From: Rosa chinensis
Taxonomy: Eukaryota > Streptophyta > Magnoliopsida > Rosales > Rosaceae
Reading direction: 5' to 3'
Assembly: GCF_002994745.2 (NCBI RefSeq)
Contig: NC_037093.1
Location: forward strand, 42,822,384-42,886,383
DNA length: 64,000 bases
Below the pieces are notes generated by a model. It saw nothing but the letters and a program-made list of their open reading frames with translations. It made no database searches and was not told where the DNA came from. The translations under genes were made by a program, and so were the position numbers. How positions within the stretch are numbered: position 1 is the stretch's first letter; every line of letters begins with the position of its first letter. This document shows, piece after piece, positions 12,349-22,991 of this stretch.

Positions 12349-13637
12349 AGTCAGATAATTAATGAACTCAAAAGACAACTATTTTATTTCTCTCTATACC
12401 CCTGTTTATTTTCATATGCATTAAAACACTTCACTTATTTCCACGTTTATCAATTCCTTCTTTTTCTTTTTTCTTTTCCATAAAAAGATTTTTTTTTTCT
12501 ATATACTGTCGCTCAATTATATTCTCAACCTCATTTTTTTCTTTCCATAAAAATATCTTCCCTTTATGTCCAATCAGGAAACAAGCTTTGTAACTCTAGC
12601 TTAGCGAGTTCTTGCAAACCCTTTAAATTAAGTCCATTTTAGTGAGCCAATTAACATATTAGTACCTCTAAATCGATCATTTACATCCGGTTGGTTGAAA
12701 CTGATCCCAAGCAATATACAGGCCTACAAGGTCTGTATATGTATGCATTATGATCATCCTGATGTGTTTGCTGGAGTTTTGCACATAACAGAGTGGTATA
12801 CATTAGCAAGGCTTCTCACTTTATTAACATTTGGAAAGATATATTAGTAGGTCTGGCTCTTAATTGATAAATGATAAGGTGATATTACTTGATAAAAAAA
12901 GAAGAAGAATAAAGGGTGTGTCTATTACCACCCTACCATTTTCTTAATTCACCCTACAAAAATTTGAATTATTGAAAGACTATATTACCCAAGTGTAAAA
13001 TGACTACTAAGTATATTAATTTTTTAAAATCCAAATTTGTAAGGAAAAATAAATAAATAACCAATGAATTAAATAGAAAGATTACTTAATTTCTCATTGG
13101 ATAACATTAATCTTCATCTTCTCCACCCAAATTTGCATTTATTACTATTTTTTTGTCTTTTTGTTACCTCCTCATCATGAATTCGTTATTTAATTCACAA
13201 AATCATTAGTGTTAACTACATCAAAATCTTTGTAATACCTTTTGTGAATACAGTTAAATTTAAAACACGAAAGAAAAATCTCAATATCTTCTTCATTGTT
13301 CATAGTTGTTAACTAACTATATAATCTTCAAAAATGCTTGAGATCCCAAATATTAATACCAAATGATGTGGCAGGTGCCATATCATCAAATTATTTTTAG
13401 CATATATTCTTATTTTTTTGGACAAAATACTGTTTACTCCCTATACTTATAGGAAGTATACGTTTCAGTCCCTCGCCTTTCAATTTCACCTAAAAAGTCC
13501 CTAAACTCTCCAATTTCACTCGATTGGTCATTGCCGTCAATTTTCCATCTAAATCTCCGTTAAACTGCTGACGTGGCAATGCTTACATCCTGAAATGTCT
13601 ATTATACCCTCACTTATTATTTTCTTTTATATTTATT

Positions 13638-13641
<4 letters not shown>

Positions 13642-13695
<54 letters not shown>
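13642..13695. repeat. (CT)n microsatellite in Pack-MULE left arm
   Basis: About 27 CT units. The right arm carries the matching GA run at about 15060-15083 but much shorter, so the tract has changed length since the arms were alike. Confidence 0.95.
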
Positions 13696-13700
<5 letters not shown>

Positions 13701-13914
13701 CTTTTTACCTATTCTTCTTCCAACTCTCTCTTCCCCTCTGTTTATCTCCCTCGTCTTCTTCCAAAAACAACTAGCTCTCTCTCCACCTCCAGACCTTCAA
13801 TAAAGAAGAGAAAGATTCAAAACTCAAAAAAAAAAAAAAAGGGTAGAGAGAGCAGAGGAGAGGAGAGGTCATATTATCTTTCTTCAACATGATCACCCTC
13901 CATAAACCAGCACC

Positions 13915-14337
13915 GACTCCAGCTCCCCGGAATTCGACTTCTGGAGGCTCCAAAACCCATCTTGCCCGCAACTTGATCTCACCTCTGCCAATAAGCTATT
14001 CGTCGACGGTGTCATTCTCCCTCTCCGCCTCGTCCTCACCCACGAGAAGCCGCCCTACCCGAACCTGCGACCCAAATCGGAAGAGATTTCTGCTCCGGAC
14101 CCAGAACCAGAGGCCCTGGTGTCAACTGCATCTCCGGTGCTGGCCGCATAGAAGCGGTGGAGGGACATGTTCAAGAAGAAGAGTGAGAGTAGTGAGAAAG
14201 AGAAGGAGAAGAAGAAGGAGCGGAAGAAGGAGAACCATTTTCACGGAGCGGATCCGCCGGAACTGCTTGTACCCGACCCAAATTCGGGGCTCCGGGAGGT
14301 GAACATCGCCGTGTTCAAGGAGCATCAATGTACCTAA
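13915..14337 (+). pseudogene. Captured gene fragment 1 (resembles DUF1645-type plant protein)
   Basis: In frame 1 from 13915 the translation begins DSSSPEFDFWRLQNPSCPQ. It then reads ANKLFVDGVILPLRLVL and later KRWRDMFKKK followed by a Lys/Glu-rich stretch. The SSPEFxFW start, the LFxDGxxLPL block and a later KRW block are what I associate with the plant-specific DUF1645 family; that assignment is from memory of the family pattern and is tentative. A TAA lies in frame just upstream, so there is no start codon. A TAG at 14149-14151 breaks the frame, and a TAA ends it at 14335-14337. Base composition is much richer in GC than the flanking arms. It looks like an exon copied from a host gene and now decayed. 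Confidence 0.6.
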
Positions 14338-14545
14338 TACTCATACTAATCAGGTCTGGATTTGAGCCACAATTTCATATTCGACCCCTCTTTTGAGTCT
14401 TTTCAAAGCTTCACAATAACCCAATAACTACAGCCAATGCCCTGAAACTCAAACTACACGCTTACTGTTCTCTCAATCGTCTCAAACTTTCTTCTTCTTA
14501 TTGATTGCCGAAATCAATCTCGGCCTTCATCACAAATCCTAAATC

Positions 14546-14860
14546 ATGTCTGGCGGGTTTTTTAGGGTTAGTCTGTGTGATGATTCTGAATTGCTTTTGA
14601 TTCCTTGTTTTTGATTGGATTCAACATCTGTTGTTACTCAGATCTTCTCCAAAATTCTTAATTTCGATTGATTTAGTATCTGATTAGGTGGTGTTTCTTT
14701 TGAATTGTGTTCATCTGGGTACGTCAATTGATTTAGTATATGATTAGGTGGTGGTTCTTTTGAATTGTGTTCATCAGGGTACGTCGGCTGATCAGCACAC
14801 GAGGTTTTCTAATGAGCAAGCAAGCTGCTGAACTGAAATAGCAGAAATTCGCACCTGAAT
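14546..14860 (+). pseudogene. Captured gene fragment 2 (SRRM1-like splicing factor, exons 1-2 with intron)
   Basis: ATG at 14546 gives MSGGFFR, ending at AGG|GTTAGT. After an intron, an acceptor ATCAG at about 14773-14777 leads to GTSADQHTRFSNEQA, then after a frameshift and stops QKFAPELEH. This order matches the N-terminus, just before the PWI domain, of plant SRRM1-type serine/arginine matrix proteins. The intron is retained, so the capture was of genomic DNA and not of mRNA. The sequence upstream of the ATG (14400-14545) reads like a native 5' UTR. The copy is truncated before the PWI domain and has stops, so it is not functional. Confidence 0.75.
14667..14786 (+). repeat. 60-bp tandem duplication spanning the captured splice acceptor
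   Basis: Two adjacent 60-bp copies, each beginning ATTGATTTAGTAT and ending GGGTACGTC. Each copy carries the intron 3' splice site: the first reads CATCTGGG (AG lost) and the second CATCAGGG (AG kept). Confidence 0.85.
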
Positions 14861-16712
14861 TGGAACATTTTGTTCGTTTTCGATCCCTATTTGTTGTTCA
14901 ATTTAGTTTACATTGGTGGGCTTATATGTATTTATTAATGTGTGAGAATTGGTGTATTGGTTAACTGACAAAATGGAGAGAGAGCTGGTTGTTTTTGGAA
15001 GAAGACGAGGGAGATAAACAGAGGGGAAGAGAGAGCTGGAAGAAGAAGAGGTAAAAAGAAGAGAGAGAGAGAGAGAGAGAGAGAAATAAATATAAAAGAA
15101 AATAATAAGTGAGGGTATAATAGACATTTCAGGGTGTAAGCATTGCCACGTCAGCAGTTTAACGGAGATTTAGACGGAAAATTGACGGCAAGGACCAATC
15201 GGGTGAAATTGGAGAGTTTAGGGACTTTTTAGGTGAAATTGAAAGGTGAGGGACTGAAACGTCTACTCCCTATAAGTATAGGGAGTAAACAGTATTTTAT
15301 CCTATTTTTTTTATTCTTTAAAATAAAAAGAGCTATAATTAAAAGTTATTGTTGTTTAATAAGAAAAAATATATATGATAAACAACAGAAAAAGGAAGAA
15401 AGAACCTTAAACAAAACCCTTCAATCATGGAAACTTTAACATGCAATTGTAGGAGAAGGCTATCAGTCAAAACATAAAAAATAGAATACGAAGTTGTGTA
15501 TGACTTAATTCATTAGTTGACCGACAATTGAATAATGATCTATTACTATTAGTGGTGGTAGTTTTCATTCTAGAAATAGAGATATGTAGTGATGGCCATG
15601 GAGCAATGATGATTTTCAATTGATAACCGGAACTATCTCTACTGGGTTTCATGTTCTTACATTGTTAAAGGAAGATAGAAATAGATGTACTACTATATAT
15701 GCAGTCTACTAGATTTGATGTAATTTCTTTGCGCTATTCTCCTCCAGATTTCTTTGTCCTTTAGATTCTGCAGATTTGGTTTTTTTTGTTTGAGGAAAGG
15801 TGACAATAAATTTGGTTTTTTGGTGAACCACGTTTTTTTTTTTTTTGCTGATTAATTAGTTTCTAAATAAAATCAATGAAATTTGTTGAAAATTATTAAA
15901 TTGAATGTCTTGACATGTAAGACACCAACTCAGATGCCACAGAATTTGGTATTGATTTTTGGTATAATTTTTTGGTGTCTCTAGCACTGCTCGTTAATAT
16001 TTTGACATAGATTGAAACAGATGAACATTGAAGTAGAAAAAAAAAATTTAAAAATGGAAATAAATTAGATTATGATTTTGTTAGGAAACTTTAATATATT
16101 ATATTTTTTTTATTGATATAAATTAAATGCGAGATTTTCATTAAAAAAAATCTCTTTTAATTGGATATGTCATATAAGGATGTTATTGGAAATAGAAATG
16201 GGTTACATAAGTAAATTTAGTAATTGAAATTAAAATGTAGGGTGTAATAAGCAAGTAGGGTGAACAAAGAAAATAGTATAGTGGAAATAGCCGCACCCAA
16301 GAATAAATTGATAAATGTGACATAAGTAGAGAATTTTAATGCAGATGAAAACAAATTGAGTGAGAGTATATAGAAAGGAAAAAAATATTTTTATGAAAAA
16401 AAAAAAAAAAAAAGAAATTGATAAACGTGAAATAAGTAGAGAGTTTTAACGCATATGAAAATAAATTGAGTGAGAGTATATAGAAACAAAAAAAATTATG
16501 GAAAAAAAAAAGAAAAAGAAGAAATTGATAAACGTGGAAATAAGTAGAGAGTTTTAATACAGGTGAAAATAAATAGGGGCATAAAGGAAAATTGAAAAGT
16601 TGATTTTTGAGTCCATTAATTATCTAATTTTTATGGATAGTAAAATACACGTGGCGAGCAAAAAATGGAAAATGTAAAAAATAGAAGGTTGCTAGCATTC
16701 CTCATGTGTAAG

Positions 16713-17521
16713 AGCCTATTAGGTGGAGATGACAACACCTACACTAATTCAGTTGGCATGCAAACTGCTTAGCCTGGGAGAGAAGATCAAAAACCAGAGA
16801 TTCCATCAAACTGGAGCATGATATCTTAGCAAAACACCATCACGGCGGGTGTCACCCAAAATGATGCTTCCAAAAGGCATTGACGTACACACACTACATA
16901 CAAGTCCTGAGTTCAATATTCCCTAACAAACCTAGCTAATGGGTACGTCAAATGGATAAAGTGTCGGGATTGGAAATTGTTTCTACTCTGTCGTCTCTCT
17001 AGAATACTGATCGAGGGGGTTACAAAAACATGTACTAATTGAATAATTGAAGAACTGGTTGCAAGCTATGCAACAGCTAGCATACCTTAGCTTAATTCTT
17101 CTCTTTCTCCCGTGTCAAACAAATTAAACTTGAAAAACAAAGCACAACACTGTGATGATGGAATAAAATTCGCCGTCGTGAAAGAGTTACAACCAAAAAG
17201 AGTAAGTGTTGCAAATTTAATTCCATCAAGCAAAACTTTATGGTAGGCATGCACATCCCTGCATGCCTAATTAAGCTAACCAAAAACTCAACATATGGTG
17301 TGAAGTATCTAATATCTTCTTTCAGAAACACTCTGAGAATCCCAACGCAACACACACCTTCTGTTTGAAAACAGTACACTACGGTCGCAAGATATATCGT
17401 ATGTACCCCAAATTAGGATAGACTTTGAATCACATAGTAACAAGCTAATTTATCAACAATGTTAATAAAAGTAAAGACTACTATTGGTATTGGACATGGT
17501 CCTATAATAAGCCGTGATATA
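16713..17521. other. Intergenic, nothing recognised
   Basis: AT-rich sequence between two MULE-like elements. Short open frames show no motif. No repeat or TIR was noticed. Confidence 0.5.
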
Positions 17522-17934
17522 AACATATTAGGGTTTTTGTCCATTTACCCTAATTCTAAGGTCATTTATCCTACTTACTCCATTAAGTTTTTTTTAATTC
17601 TCCCTTACCCATAAAGACTCTAATAAGGTCTTCCTTAATACCCAATTAAGTTTTTTTGTTTTAATTATTTTTGAAACTATTTTACCCTCACTCTGTTGTT
17701 ACATAGAGAGAGAGAGAGAGAGAGTGGAAGAGAGAGAAGCCATAGGAGACTTCGCCGGAGTCTCGTACCAGCAGTAGGATTCCGGTCACCGTTGCCAGAT
17801 TTCGGCCAACCATCGCCTGATTCGGGTCATCAACTGCCAAATTCCAGCCGCCGCCCACCGGACTTCTGTGAAAACCTCGCCGGAGGTCCCTAAAGAGATC
17901 GTCGGAGATCTCATAAGTCATCAGAAAGGTTTAC

Positions 17935-18260
17935 TGCCCCCTAATAGACCTTTATTGGGGGGTAGTAAAAGTTTATGAAACCTCACTGGAAGTCCTCAAA
18001 GAGGTTATCGGAAATCTCATATGGGGCCTAAGAGGTTTATTGTCCCCTCCCCAATAAACCTTTATTAGCCCCTAATAGACCCCCAATAGACCTTTACTAC
18101 CCCCCAATAACCCTTTAGGTCGCCAGAATGAGAATTAATCTCCCTAAAATTAGACAAATAAAATTTTGATTAAACAAAAAAACGAGGAGATTACATCAAT
18201 TCAAAACATTTATTACCCCGCAATCGATGTTTATTGCCCCCCAATAAATGTTTTATTAGG
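17935..18260. repeat. Degenerate short repeats, CCCCAATAAACCTTTATT type
   Basis: At least six imperfect copies or partial copies of a unit like CCCCCTAATAGACCTTTATT, in both orientations, within MULE-like element 4. They probably arose by local slippage. Confidence 0.6.
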
Positions 18261-18572
18261 AGACAATTTTCTTTTTTCTTTCCCACATGCTGAACACCAT
18301 TGCAATGAAAATAACTACCTCAAACCTCTCTTCCGCCACCGCCTCCTTTATCAACCTCTTTTCTTTTCTTTTTTGTCAAACCTTTATCAACCTAATAAAA
18401 ACCCTTTATCAACCTCCAGAGCAACAAAATTGGCTCTTCCTTCTCTAACATCTTCAGCGAGTCAAGTATCCTCGTCTCGTCTTCATAATCCTACAATTCA
18501 AATCAGACCTCAAAACATCAATCATACAGAAATAATCACCAAAATTTCAAAATCAAATTGAAATTCACTAAC

Positions 18573-18921
18573 CTCAAATTTTGCAGCAACCTCCATTTGC
18601 TGATTCAAGGAAGCATACATCTGGCTCTGAGAGAGAAACGGACTCGGACTCGGAGCGGTGGACTCGAACTCCAACTGCCGCTCCAGCATTACTCCCCCCT
18701 CTTTGACTAGGATGCACACGCTGCAACCCTTAAGCATCTCCCGAAATCTCGAAACCCAAGAAATGTGAGGGATGATATCTGTCCAACTCCAGCTTTGTGG
18801 CTCCGACCTGGTCAACAACACCACAAACCGACTTGTTTGTCTGACTCCGACGAGGAGATAGAGAGTGCAAATCGGAGAGGAATCCGGAAATCTCTCTCTT
18901 CAAGTTCTGCATGTTTCTCAT
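18573..18921 (-). pseudogene. Captured exon of an unrecognised gene
   Basis: On the minus strand an open stretch includes VVDQVGATKLELDRYHPSHF, then after a break FLSQSQMYASLNQQMEVAAK, ending at TTTGAG|GTTAGTG, a good splice donor at 18573/18572. The coding-like composition and the splice donor suggest an exon taken from a host gene. I do not recognise the family. A TGA breaks the frame near 18730. Confidence 0.4.
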
Positions 18922-19047
18922 CTAGTACCCGGAGATTTGGGAAATATACCGAGTCATCGTTCTGGACCGTGGAGGTCGATTTTGACCATCACTCACAGCC
19001 TCGCTTTCTTCGCCACCTCCGACACCAGTGTTGAAAAACCACTTGAT

Positions 19048-19094
<47 letters not shown>

Positions 19095-19253
19095 GTGATG
19101 GAGAGAGTGGCATAATGTAATTCATTAATTAGGTCGAGGGCATAATAGTTATTTTATTTTAAATTGTGTTAGTGGAAATAAAAATCAGTTATTGGGGTAA
19201 GTAGGATAATTTTGGTTCATTTTGGTGATTTGGGTCAAGGACTTAACATATTA

Positions 19254-19769
19254 TTATAATTGCTTAAGCAAAACTTTCATTATTTAGAGCTAAAAAGTAC
19301 ATCAGCATGGTTGTGTACTTCCATATATTACGTAGATACATTCATGAGTCACGACTCAATGCAAACATTGTAAAGCAAATTCAAATTCACATAAAAGCAC
19401 CATATTACAATGTCTTGGTATCAAAATGTGATCAAGTCAAATTTCTTTAAAAGGTTTTTTTGTTGTTTTTTGGCAAAAATTTGTTTTAAAACGTTTGTAT
19501 GTTTGATCGATGAGCTTTTCACCAAGAAAAAGAGTTTGAGCCATAAACAACGATAGGCCTAGTGCCCATTTTCTAGTTGATTAATTGGGCTAGCTTTACG
19601 AAGAGAGTATTGTTAGGCGGATTAGGGTCCAAAGCACACAATCTAAGTCAAAGTTTACAAAGACTTTTTTTTAAAATAAAAAATTCATTACACTAATAAA
19701 ACCATTCAGAAAATAGAAAGAGACAACTTTTTTTTTTTTAAAAGAACAATTGAAAGTTTACCAAGACTT
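19254..19769. other. Intergenic, nothing recognised
   Basis: AT-rich spacer between MULE-like element 4 and the retroposed copy at 19786. No motif seen. Confidence 0.5.
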
Positions 19770-19785
19770 AGAATGTATGAATATT

Positions 19786-21022
19786 CAAAGAAGCACCAAC
19801 TAGCAAAGAGTGCTCTACTGGCTACTCGATTTGCTTTGACATAGCGGTGACATAACGGAAAGATAACTCGATATGTAACACGATTACAACGTAGCATAAT
19901 TGTCAGCTTTAGCACAGCTTTCCTACTATGTTGCCGCCGGAGAGACCCGGCGACACTTAGTCTCACCCTACCACTAGGCGGTAGCGACCATTTGACGAAG
20001 CAAGGAACTCGCCGCCTACCTAGAGCAGACAAGGCACTTAGAGTGCACACACAGACACAAAGCCCGACTAGCCCTACACAATAATTGTAGGGACTTATTG
20101 CTCGCAAATAGCGCAAACAAACTAAATAGTATAAATAAAAAACAACAGTAAATGAAATAAAACCTAATGGACCTAGGGTGAAGCCCCAGGCCCAAGGACA
20201 GCCAGGCCAAGAACAGGCCCACAAGACCAAGGCCCGAAGTGCCCAAGCCCTGACCCCAGCCCAAGATAGCCCTTGCACAGGGAGGCCGGCCACCACCATC
20301 AGACCACCATGCCTGCCACTCCGTTGCCTATCTCGGACCCCGACATCATCGCCGACAAGGAACTGGCAGAGATCCTTCCTCACCACCACACTCACCACCA
20401 ACATCCCACACCTCGTGAGCACCCTTCCAGAAAGGAGATCGACACCACTCCCTCCGTCGCCGTCCCCAATCGCACCGCCGCCCGCCCGAGGAAAAATCCT
20501 AGCCAACGCCGCCGTCGAGCCACCTAGGACAAGGTTCGGAATCACACAGCAACCAATCACCAGTGGATCTGCAACAAGATCCGAACGGATCCAATCACAC
20601 ATCCAGAACCCGGATCGGATTCGCATCACAGCCACAAATCCGGCCACCACCGTCAGCTGCCAAGCCCCGATCTGTGCAGAAACCACCTGTACTGAAAGTT
20701 AGGACAATGGGAGTCTCTCAAGCCCCCTCTCCAATCACCGGAAACACCAAACTCCCGTCCGGCCGCACTCGACGCACGCCGGCGAGGCCAGAAGCCAACG
20801 CCAACGACGACAGGCAGCCGGACAGGCACAGTCAACCTCGGCTTTTTTCTCTCAATTCTTTGAATACATGTATTATGTAGAGATTCCTGATATCATTTCG
20901 GGACATACTCTAGATGCTTATTGTAATCAGGGGTTTAGGCTTAATGTCCCCCCCGTGTATTCGACAGTTTCATTAATTAAGGCGTGAGGGCAGCCGCACC
21001 AGCCCTTCATTCAAAAAAAAAA
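19786..21022 (+). mobile_element. LINE-type retroposed copy, 5'-truncated
   Basis: Bounded by a 16-bp direct repeat, AGAATGTATGAATATT, at 19770-19785 and 21023-21038, with an A-run (about 21013-21023) just before the right copy. This is the signature of target-primed reverse transcription, with the 3' end on the right. The body is much more GC-rich than its surroundings (20170-20840). Its tail reads GTGTATTCGACAGTTTCATT then GGCGTGAGGGCAGCCGCACC, resembling a LINE 3' UTR. No reverse transcriptase is present and the long open frames on both strands look like GC-rich shadows. It could instead be a non-autonomous LINE derivative. Confidence 0.75.
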
Positions 21023-21755
21023 AGAATGTATGAATATTACTATATTAGAGTACTCAATCATGAAGAAAATTATTTAGTAGTTTAAACATATCTGTGTTCT
21101 GAGATAATTTGATTAGTATATATGCGGCCTTACATTAATAATGATTGCTTTATTTTGTCTTCTTCTCTTTTTATCCCATATATGCACGTAGGAGTCGTGG
21201 ACCACACAAAAATTACTCTCAATCGTCATTCGTCAACTGGCATAATAGTACAGAAAAGCTCATCGTTGAAACTCATCAAATTGATCGTAGTGAACTACTC
21301 AAGGTCATGAGTTGCTGAGAAAAAAAGAAAGAGAATCAATTATTCATTTCATTGTCCCAGAAAACCAATTCTAGCTGTCAAGGGAGATCAGTCTGAGAAT
21401 ATGTTGAGGACCATATTTATAATGGAGTGATTCATGAGCATTAAGATCCCAGTTTAATTGAAAATTCTTCTTAAAAGCGAACGTACACACAAGTAACTAA
21501 ATGTACGAGTACCCTCACAGATCTGCTTTCTCCTTTGATCACCTTTTGAAAGCTGAGCTATTGAACCAGAGACGAAGGAAGAAGATGATGAGAAAAAGGG
21601 AGAGAAAGCGTATAAAATTGAATGGGCTACATTGTATATTCTCAGTTAATTGTGAACAGTATATCAACAGCCTATTTATAGGCATAAGAAAATTAGACTA
21701 ACACCCTTTCATATTCCTAACACCTTTGTCCTGAGAAGTTAGTTGTTTATATTCG

Positions 21756-21759
<4 letters not shown>

Positions 21760-21796
<37 letters not shown>
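21760..21796. repeat. (AT)n microsatellite
   Basis: 37 bp of uninterrupted AT. Confidence 0.95.
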
Positions 21797-21799
<3 letters not shown>

Positions 21800-21864
21800 T
21801 TTTTATTCATACCTTCAAAATTTCTATTTGGACCTCTAATTTTTTTGAAGTGATAATTGATTTT

Positions 21865-21960
21865 AGAGTAGTGCTACATATACCAAAAAGTTATACAAAA
21901 AACCAATACCAAATTATGTGGCGTCCTACATGGCATCTACCACGTCATCACCTTCAATTG
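21865..21960 (+). repeat. Solitary TIR arm of the 13331/41901 family
   Basis: Contains AGTGCTACATATACCAAAAA, CCAATACCAAATTATGTGGC and ATGGCATCTACCACGTCATC, matching the left arms at 13331 and 41901. No right arm was found downstream before the Athila sequence, so the element is truncated or its other end is gone. Confidence 0.55.
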
Positions 21961-22384
21961 AACAATTTTCAGCATTATCTAATTATTTTCATTTTCAAAT
22001 TAGCCTAAAAATAATAATAAAAATCATCATAATAATAAAATATCTTCCTTATCTGAATAAAAGTCGTGATGAGATTAACCTAACCTAATTAGAAGAATGA
22101 TCTTCAAGGTTTTTCCAAAACCAAGCTTATTCTAAATTGCAGATCGACTACTTTTATCATCAACACTAATCATCTTGTTACTGAGCTTGTGGCTTGTTGC
22201 TTGCCTCAAAGTCCTCACAGATGCAAAGTCATGTAGCTTCTCCTTCTCTATTTCTCTTAATCGTTGTTCAAATAATAGATAATTAGGGCCTTGCGGTAGT
22301 CTTGTGAGGGTTTGGGTGCCTTATTAAAAAAAAAAAAATAGATAGCTTTTTGTAATTATATTTTAGTGGTTAATGCCTTTTCCA

Positions 22385-22991
22385 ACCCCAATGACGAGAC
22401 ATGGACTTAGCTTGTTGTGATTGTGAGTAGATTGAGCATGATATAGGACTTTGAATTTGTTTTGTAATTGAGTGCATATGTGATCTATGCTTGACTATAT
22501 GTGTGAACATAGCCTATGTTAGGTTCGTTCATCATAATTAGAGAAGCATATAGATTATTCGATTAACTTGCATGCCTTATTTGTGAGCTTTTGAGCCTAA
22601 TATCCATAGTGTATGCATCGTTCATTCACTTATTCTTTCATGTGTGTACAATTTCATGACATTGTGTATCTAGAACTTGCTTGAGACCTCTCGAGGCTAC
22701 TTTTAGCATGCGACATGATAGAAAGGATTGAGGCATTAGGTTTAATACCACCATGGCCAAAGAAGCATGTGCCCAAAGATATTTACCACTAGATTGCCAC
22801 TTTGAGCCTATGTATGTATTTTAGCTTTTTTGTTCATTACTACCACAAATCCTTACCTAGCCTAAACACTTTTATCCTACCCTTCCATGGTAGTTGGTGA
22901 AGCGATTCGAGAGAATGACTTTATGTTTGAGTGCTTCAAAAGAAAGAAAAAGGCAAAAGTGTGAGGTTACAAAAGAATAAGTGTGGGGGTG
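22385..22991 (+). mobile_element. Athila-type Gypsy, 3' end of internal region
   Basis: Non-coding sequence leading to a purine tract (AAGTGTGGGGGTG, about 22979-22991) immediately before an LTR start TGATTATACGC at 22992. That makes this the 3' end of the internal region of a plus-strand Gypsy element. Everything upstream of about 22385 is missing. The C-rich block CCCTTCCATGGTAGTTGG near 22880 is typical of this untranslated part. Confidence 0.65.

Larger units (their letters stand above)
13420..15302. mobile_element. Pack-MULE carrying two host gene fragments
   Basis: 9-bp target duplication TATTTTTTT at 13411-13419 and 15303-15311. Very long, well-conserved inverted arms: about 13420-13783 against 14970-15302. 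The outer ends are GGACAAAATACTGTTTACTC and GGATAAAATACTGTTTACTC. The arms include CACTCGATTGGTC-type and ACGTGGCAATGCTTACA blocks, a CT/GA run, and CTGTTTATCTCCCTCGTCTT. Between the arms lie about 1.2 kb of GC-richer DNA derived from two genes (see 13915-14337 and 14546-14860). No transposase. This is the innermost of four nested elements. Confidence 0.9.
13331..15990. mobile_element. TIR element 3, nested in element 2
   Basis: The left end AAAATGCTTGAGATCCC and the right end (complement GCAGTGCTAGAGACACC) open inverted arms containing AATACCAAATGATGTGGCA and its counterpart. The same terminal family occurs at 21870-21960 and 41901-42795. No clear target duplication was found, so exact limits are uncertain. 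The Pack-MULE at 13420-15302 splits its left arm from the rest. Confidence 0.65.
12914..16298. mobile_element. MULE-like TIR element 2, nested in element 1
   Basis: Exact 9-bp duplication AAGAATAAA at 12905-12913 and 16299-16307. Ends begin GGGTGTGTCTATTACCACCC on the left and GGGTGCGGCTATTTCCACT on the reverse-complemented right, followed by shared CTATTTTCTT and TTCACCCTAC blocks. The interior is AT-rich and holds two further elements. Confidence 0.87.
12068..16703. mobile_element. MULE-like TIR element 1 (outermost of a four-layer nest)
   Basis: Exact 9-bp target duplication ATGTGTAAG at 12059-12067 and 16704-16712. Ends are inverted: GAGGAATGCTAGCAACCTT on the left and its complement on the right. 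Homology of the arms continues for several hundred bases (about 12068-12550 against 16320-16703), with local tandem copies of an AT-rich block such as GAAATTGATAAACGTG in the right arm. The 9-bp duplication and long TIRs are the hallmark of Mutator-like elements. No transposase is visible. It starts only 60 bp right of Copia A. Confidence 0.88.
17531..19244. mobile_element. MULE-like element 4 with captured DNA
   Basis: Exact 9-bp duplication AACATATTA at 17522-17530 and 19245-19253. Inverted ends: GGGTTTTTGTCCATTTACCC on the left and AAGTCCTTGACCCAAATCACC-like on the complemented right, then a shared TATCCTACTTAC block. GA runs occur just inside both arms (17705-17723 and 19059-19090). Between them are a GC-richer block with repeated CGCCGGA motifs (17740-17930), a run of short CCCCAATA(G/A)ACCTTTATT repeats (17935-18260), and a captured exon on the minus strand. 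Confidence 0.82.
21039..22384. other. Intergenic with a partial TIR copy
   Basis: AT-rich. Contains the (TA)n at 21760-21796 and a one-sided copy of the 13331-type TIR at 21870-21960. An A-run occurs at 22327-22339. No gene recognised; the point where Athila internal sequence begins (about 22385) is not marked by a duplication I could find. Confidence 0.5.

Noticed and set aside
19706..20702. Long open frames on both strands (326 codons minus, 174 codons plus)
   Set aside because: They lie within a GC-rich retroposed body, start outside its duplication on the minus strand, show no family motif, and mirror each other as expected for GC-rich shadows.
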